Source of the DNA: Paramarasmius palmivorus
Taxonomy: Eukaryota; Basidiomycota; Agaricomycetes; Agaricales; Marasmiaceae
Direction of reading: 5' to 3'
Length of the DNA stretch: 64,000 nt
Assembly (NCBI GenBank): GCA_037176845.1
Contig: JAYKXP010000060.1
Coordinates: 272,303 to 336,302 of the forward strand
Made by a program: the position numbers and the translations under genes. The notes beneath the pieces are model-generated. The model was not told the DNA's origin. It made no database searches and saw only the letters and a list, made by a program, of their open reading frames with translations. Below are positions 58,291 to 64,000 of this stretch, piece after piece (the stretch's first letter is position 1; the number at the start of each line of letters is the position of its first letter).

Positions 58291-59071
58291 GTCTTCACCA
58301 GTGCTTATGCCCCTACCCAAGGACACCTACAATTCGACACTGATGATAGACAACATACTCTCCTTCTCTTCGATCCTCCACTCAAACTCAACTCGCTCCA
58401 CATCCTGCAGCTGCACCTCTCCACGCAATATGGTCTTGCGCATCCCTCTTCTACCTCGATAGGCCGCCTTGCTCCTCGCATGACACCGTTGCTTGATTAG
58501 GACTCCACTCCATTCTCCTCCAAGCCTTGCCTCACACAGCTGAGCCGATGCCATCGCCTGTCGATTCCCTTTCTCCCTTTGCCCCAATCGAACAAGTTCT
58601 TCTGTGCAGATGAGAGGCTTATAGGGTTCAAGGGCAGTGTATTAGAGGCTAGAGCTTGGTCAGGCTTTGCATTCCAGAGACACACCCAGGTCAGCAGCAG
58701 TCTCCGTCCAACCTTTTCACCCGTTTTTTTGACAATGCCCTATCTACAGTTCCGAAAGAAAGAACTCTAACGTCGCAGTCTCCCCAACAAGCGCAGAAAA
58801 CCATCCCGCACAACAAGTACCATGGTCAACGCTGTACACATTTCCTTACCCCTACACCCCCGTCACCTCATTTTCCCGCACCATTTCTCAGGTTTAGACC
58901 TTGAGCTTGAATTCCCAGGGGACAACTAGTTACCTAGGTATTCGGCGAGCGCGTAACATCGTTGTACCGATACCGGCGATGTTTCACGAAAGGCAGCTGT
59001 TGTTAGAATACAGGGGTTGCTAGCGATTATACGGCATTAGCTTCCGAGCTACACGCCAATGTCGAGCTCTG

Positions 59072-60194
59072 ATGGATGTTGCTGGTATTCTCATGGATGG
59101 GAAAACGCAACCCTCGTCGGTTGGAGTTCCTTCTCGTCCACGATGGCTACTCGAGGCGTTGATAACCAAAGCTGCCAGATACGCACCCCACGATCCCAAT
59201 AATCCAATGAAATCGGTGTATCACGCACTCACCACGAGATTGCCCATCATCGATATCCTTTCCTCAGCTCTATCAACATCATCACATCTCGAGCCGAACA
59301 GCTGGAGCGTTCGCCTGGGTCGCACGAATTCGAACTATTCTTTCAAGCGTGCTATTCCTCGAGGTCGAGGACAGAAGATCCTGACGGAAACCCTGCAATT
59401 CGACATTCAAAGTCATCTTCAGCACCCCGTCTTCCACTGCTGGCAGCACCTTGGATCCATCAACTCCACGAACAGCCCATACTCTCATTCGACCCCTTTA
59501 TACCGAGACTGCACCAGACCATGTCGTGTAGCCAGTGTATCTCGAGGCTTAGGCCAAAGACACCATTACGCTTGTACGATGGTGTCCACGCAAGGGAAGG
59601 CGTACACTGCATAGGGATTGCTGTCCGTGTCGCCGAGACTGGGAATGTGCGTTCACGGCCCTCGGTGAATCCAGAATTCGCCAGTTGACCGAGCGCGTCC
59701 CTGGTATTCGGAAGCATATCGCATTGCTACCTGAACACTACAGCATCTCCGGGTATGAATTAGCTATCGTTTCATTCGGAAGAAATCATGTACCCCTCGA
59801 TACGACACCTCGCCTTTCCCAATTCGCGGTTATGGATGTTCGAGTTGCCGGCACCCAATGGCGATGGTTCAGTGAATCACCAAGTTGTTCGATGGGGCTA
59901 TCATTCTTCGGCAGGTACTGTATGTCAACCCAAAAAGCGTTAAGAAATCGTGCTGACCACCTACCTCTTACAGTGATACATCCCATTCCTTTGTCCTCAA
60001 CTGACTCCGACATCCTTTACTTGACTACCGACTCAAAGGCTCAGTCAGTCACCGATTCTCATGGTATTCGTGACGGCGCGGACACTCTTAGAGCGATCTT
60101 TGCTTCGAAAGATTCATCCACGCACGGATATATCGTAACCCTAGCGATCTTCTACGCCTCCAGCGACCCCCAATTTGGGTGCTCCATAACGTAG
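59072..60194 (+). pseudogene. Unrecognised protein, frame broken at least twice
   Basis: Three good protein-like stretches follow each other in different frames. The first is ARYAPHDPNNPMKSVYHALT...FHCWQHLGSINSTN (59,072 to about 59,475). The second, in another frame, is FDPFIPRLHQTMSCSQCISR...GIAVRVAETGNVRSR to about 59,690. The third is VPGIRKHIALLPEHYSISGY, then ELAIVSFGRNHVPLDTTPRL and ADTLRAIFASKD to a stop at 60,194. I found no GT/AG introns that would join them, so I favour two frameshifts in a once intact gene of about 370 residues. The family is not recognised. Confidence 0.4.
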
Positions 60195-61168
60195 AAGCAG
60201 CCTCTAGATGTATCTCGACGGAAGCACAGAGCCTTTCATCTCAAGGCCAATAATCGCTTGCGATAAATGGTCACCACCTTTTACTCTAGGGCTGCCATGC
60301 GCCGCACTCGCTCACTTCGCATTTAATAAAGACTCCCGTTTCAGGCGGTGCTACTCGCGGCGATCAAAAGAGAGGCTCTGACCCAGCATGCGGTCGATGG
60401 GCTTCTATTGTTCATCAAGATGTCTATCATCGCAGATACGATGTTACCGGTGGACTTTCCGTCTGGGGCTTCGGTTGGAGCTTCGAGTATTCTAGCTGGA
60501 AGTTGGGCTCGCTGGGTCGAATGCTGATACGGATGCAGGCTGGGCTGATAGTGAGTTGGTTAGATGGGAAGGGACCGTTTTCACGTTGGTTTAGTTTGGA
60601 AGCGTCCTTGTTTGCGAAGACGTTATCGTGATTAACGAGGAGTTGTCATCCAGGTGTGATTCGGGGTCTTCTAGTTCCTCTGTATGTTTGGACGCTTGTT
60701 TCTGAGTGGGTTGTATGGTTTATGGAGGAGAACGGACTCATCGCAGTCCGTTTCGCTTCTCGCAGCTGCTTGTGTCCAAGCCCTCCTTAATTAAACTCTT
60801 GCACTTGATCTGGATTTCTCTGGTCACCGGAGTATGTTCTTCGTGTTAATCGTTTCTTTGCCTTACTGAATGATCCAGTTTCTTTGAGCTCTATTTTCTG
60901 CAAATTGCCTGCAAGTGACTATCTCCTTGATCGATAATTATCAACGATACCACACCAGGAAACCGAGCTTCATTATCGAGCTATATCGGGGCCTAAGCAC
61001 ATTGCGAGCTTTCAGCTGACTGTTCTCATGCACCCCAGCACAGATTTACATCTCCACGCGCGTGGTGGTTGGCAGGCTGTACTCTCCACACCTTCAACAC
61101 GTTGCGTTTTCAACTTTGCCCACTACCTCCACGACCTCTGAACATTCTCTTTCTTCCTCTACCTTTCC
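60195..61168. other. Spacer with one short repeat remnant
   Basis: Contains the roughly 35-base segment at about 60,620-60,655 shared with about 57,841-57,876 (CGTGATT-ACGAGGAGT-GTC). The last 120 bases resemble the region upstream of copy C (CAACACGTTGCGT, then pyrimidine-rich). No gene seen. Confidence 0.4.
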
Positions 61169-61184
61169 AGTCGTCACAGTGACT
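61169..61184 (+). promoter_or_regulatory. Conserved leader inverted repeat before NACHT F
   Basis: AGTCGTCACAGTGACT contains GTCAC-A-GTGAC. It ends 7 bases before ATG 61192, ten bases nearer than in copies C and E. Confidence 0.5.
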
Positions 61185-61191
61185 GACATAC

Positions 61192-63787
61192 ATGTCTTTC
61201 AATGGCTCGCATGTCAACGTTGGCGGAGATGCGAATAATGTGGTGCATGGAGATCAGATAAACAATGTTTATCACTTGACCGAGACCGGTAAGTCTTGCA
61301 GTCCTCTAAGCATTAATGTAGCTCATTTCAGACTACAGAATCGAAAGCCTTTGAACGCCTGGCCCAAAAAGCTGCCCCCAATGCTTGCTACGATTCCGAG
61401 CAGCGTTTTCCTCCGCCCAACTGTCATGAAGGCACCCGCATCCAGATGATTGCTGATATTAGCAATTGGATTGAGGATGACTCGAAGGCGACCAAGGTCC
61501 TTTGGGTTCATGGTACCGCAGGCATTGGCAAGTCGGCGATTGCGCAGCACATTGCAGAGAAGTATGCTGAAACTAGGCTTGCCGCCGCGTTCTTCTTCTC
61601 GCGAAATGACTCCACTCGAGACAACATAAATCCCTTCATTGCCAGCATCGCCTACCAGCTCTGTGACGTGGGGTCACTCTCTCACCCAATGCTTCGCTCG
61701 AAGATCATCGAGGCAGTTAGCGTCAATCCCAATGTCTTTCAGGCATCTTGCGAGGTCCAACTTCGCAATCTGATCATTGAGCCATGTCTCAGGGTAGACC
61801 CACCATCATGGAATGTCAAGCGCAATCTCCTTGTTATCGATGGCCTTGACGAATGTGTACATCAACCGTCACAGAAACGGGTGCTGGAGCTCATTCTACG
61901 GCTTATTTCTGCCATCTTTCCTTCGTCATGGATCATCCTCTTATGCAGTCGCCCTGAATCTCAAATATGGGATGCCATTGAACAAATCCGAAGCTTCAGA
62001 GAGTTTCTGAAGGCAATTGATATGAACAAGCAGGAGGGGTTAAATCGTGATATTGCAAGATACCTCAGTGACGAGTTTTCCCGCATCAGAAGAGAGCGCC
62101 GAAGGGTTTTGGGGATACAGGGTGCCATATGGCCTGGTGACAATGTCATTGTTGAGCTTGTGCGGAGAGCCGACAAGCAGATGATTTTTGCAGTCACAGT
62201 CATCAAGTATATTGACACACGGGATGAACCTCCCCAAAAGCGGTTGGAAAGAGTCTGTGCTATCTTTGTTGAGGCTGGCTCTGATTCCCCCTATTCGGCA
62301 CTGGATACTCTTTATCATGGGATCCTCCTATCATGTGTTGGAGAATGGGATAAAACCTGGCGGATCCTACGATTGCTGGTTACACCTCATACACTTCCAA
62401 GTCTGGATATACTTCATAGTACACCCTGGCGCTCACCTGCAAACATTGCACGCCTTGTGGGTGTCCAGGAAGTAGAGGTCCTAGTAACCTTGGATAAACT
62501 ACATTCCATACTCCGGATTCCCAATGACAATGAGGAGTACAACACAAATAGTGGCCAGGAACATGCTGACAATGTACACATTGCCCATGCTACATTCACA
62601 GAGTTTCTTGGTGATCATTGTCGGTCTGTTGAGTTTTATACACCGGAAATGGCCAAGTCTGAGTACTGGTCAATATTCTCACTTCGACACTTGTCAGAAC
62701 TTGCTGACAATTATCCCCCATATCACATACACTCTTTCACTGACACTATGTTGTCATGGACAGAGAAATTCATGGCCATAGAAGGACCTCTGCGAACTAT
62801 GGTACTCTCAGGATGGACATACTGGAGAGAAGTGACTTTCCCATTGAGCCCTGACCTAGTTGATGCACTATTGACCCTTGATATTTATCATTTTGTCACT
62901 TTGTGGTGTCAAGACAGCTTCAATCAATATCCTCGACAACCATTACATGATCTCAAAGGGGTCATTCAGCTGGAGGAACAGATTAAACTAGCAAAGGTAT
63001 GTAATGATCAATCATCAAGCCCATTGCATCAAGTGTCTAATCCCATGTGCTGATACTTAGACCCAAGAGTCAATACCTTGCCAATTCATAGAGAGATTAG
63101 AAGAATTGGATGGTATTGAAGTCCTGAACCTTGCCTTTTCACCAGACACCCAAGGCAATTCTGTATTTTGGCAGATGCGGCAGGCACAACAGCGTTGCTG
63201 GGGAATTCCAGGCTTCTTTGCATCTGAGAGGGTGGACCCTTTCTTACCTTACAGCAATACATGCAATCAGTTTCTATTGTTGCCTCCAGACTCTTCACAT
63301 GATGGGATGTCAGTTCCTCAGAATTGGATTCTTGCCTCTGTTACAAAGGAGAGTGTAGAGTTGGAGTACAAGTTATATAGTATCATGGGCCAGGAAAGGT
63401 GTGTGTTCCTTGAGGACATACGAAACAATACCAGCTATAGTGTCTCAAAAGGAATTGTTGTGGTGTGTACATGTGAATCTGCATCATTTCCAAGTTCTAA
63501 CTATTCAACAGGAAGACAACCTGATTCATTACAGAAAATCAATCAAGGAGTGCCTAAAAATTGTTCGGGGGCTCTCAGTAAAGCTCCATGATACTGAGGA
63601 CCCAGAGGCTTTCTGGTCTTGGGTGGATTGTGATGATGAGTATCACAATGGCAGTTCAGCTAGTTCTTCAATTTATACTAAGATGAGAAAGTCTTCACAT
63701 TGCATGAAATACACCTGGAATGGCTGGGATAGTATGTTCAAGTGGTGTTCATATCACTCCAAATTCTGCCTTGTAGGTCAAAGTTGA
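61192..63787 (+). CDS. NACHT (NLR-like) STAND protein, copy F
   Basis: Exon 1 (61,192-61,288) encodes MSFNGSHVNVGGDANNVV and HGDQINNVYHLTET. After an intron ending at 61,338 the protein continues SKAFERLAQKAAPNACYDSE, with Walker A GTAGIGKSAIAQ, Walker B LLVIDGLDECVH, LVRRADKQMIFAVTVIKYID, SPYSALDTLYHGIL and HATFTEFLGDHCRSVEF. Exon 3 follows LAK (GTATGTAA...ACTTAG) with EVLNLAFSPDTQG, SVFWQM, SVPQNWILASVTKES and FLEDIRNNTSYS. Exon 4 (after GTGTGTACATG...CAACAG) gives DNLIHYRKSIKECLKIVRGL, then DPEAFWSWVDCDDEYHN, and ends at 63,787. It is almost identical to copy C in structure and sequence, but its middle (residues about 350-480) is more diverged than the NACHT core, and its tail differs. No inactivating change is seen. 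Confidence 0.92.
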
Positions 63788-63849
63788 ATATATCAAACAT
63801 GTTTGTTATGGTATCAAATAGAACAGCATGATTTCCCTAGCTAGCCTTT

Positions 63850-64000
63850 GTAATGCACGAACATTCAAGGGAAACATGAATATGAAAAACACACTCAATA
63901 TAAGAGTTCCAAGATGACAACAAACAAACACACATTGTTCATCTATAGGTATATAAAGCTAAAAAAGACATATATACAGTACAGTATATTGGCATATATC
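63850..64000 (-). other. 3' flank shared with copy C; start of next family copy
   Basis: The sequence to the window end matches that after copy C (44,440-44,630): AACAAACACACA, GGATATAAAGCT-like and GACATA-ATAC stretches in the same order. In copy C this is the 3' end of the minus-strand family gene, so another copy probably continues beyond the window. Confidence 0.5.

Noticed and set aside
36182..64000. CRISPR or bacterial antiphage operon, suggested by clustered NTPase genes
   Set aside because: The genes have spliceosomal introns and eukaryotic leaders; no repeat-spacer array is present.
1..64000. tRNA, rRNA and telomere repeats
   Set aside because: None was recognised by eye on either strand; a covariance-model search was not possible here.

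Overview
The window looks like accessory DNA from a mushroom-type fungus (Agaricomycete). Almost every recognisable gene is split by introns of about 45-60 bases with GT...AG ends. The gene families are typical of that group: Helitron helicase, large NACHT (NLR-like) proteins, a class I terpene cyclase, secreted FAD oxidases, an M28 aminopeptidase and a multi-pass membrane protein. Long gene-poor stretches, decayed copies and local duplications suggest a fast-changing, possibly subtelomeric, region. The species cannot be named from sequence alone.

0-10.2 kb: a divergent JmjC/cupin-like gene followed by one very large Helitron-type open frame (HUH Rep + PIF1 helicase + C-terminal USP-like cysteine protease domain). 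10.2-19.6 kb: several unrecognised multi-exon genes, a gene with a viroplasmin/RNase H1 N-terminal-like domain and a protein-kinase-like gene. 19.7-31 kb: a terpene cyclase divergently transcribed from a secreted FAD-linked oxidase. A second copy of the oxidase, with its promoter, lies 7 kb downstream, and a minus-strand NACHT gene sits between the two copies. 32-35.3 kb: a multi-pass membrane protein gene and an M28 aminopeptidase gene carrying an in-frame stop.

36-64 kb: the NACHT region proper, with four apparently intact plus-strand NACHT genes (about 36.4, 41.8, 49.1 and 61.2 kb) and one pseudogene (46.6 kb). With the minus-strand copy at 24.2-26.7 kb this makes five intact-looking members and one decayed member in the window. 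All share a small first exon (or equivalent segment) ending in a GDQIN-type motif, a NACHT NTPase, a STAND-like helical region without WD40, ankyrin or TPR repeats, and a conserved C-terminal domain encoded after a conserved intron. Decayed members of an unrecognised minus-strand gene family recur beside these genes (44.4-46, 51.7-52.2, 56.3-57.5 kb and the last 150 bases), so the duplicated unit seems to be NACHT gene plus tail-to-tail neighbour.

Working model (inference): the terpene cyclase and the oxidases could form a small biosynthetic cluster, and the NACHT genes are an expanding intracellular sensor family whose N-terminal motif and C-terminal domain are the least explained parts of the window. 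Exon boundaries were read by eye from splice consensus and protein continuity and have not been checked with transcripts.
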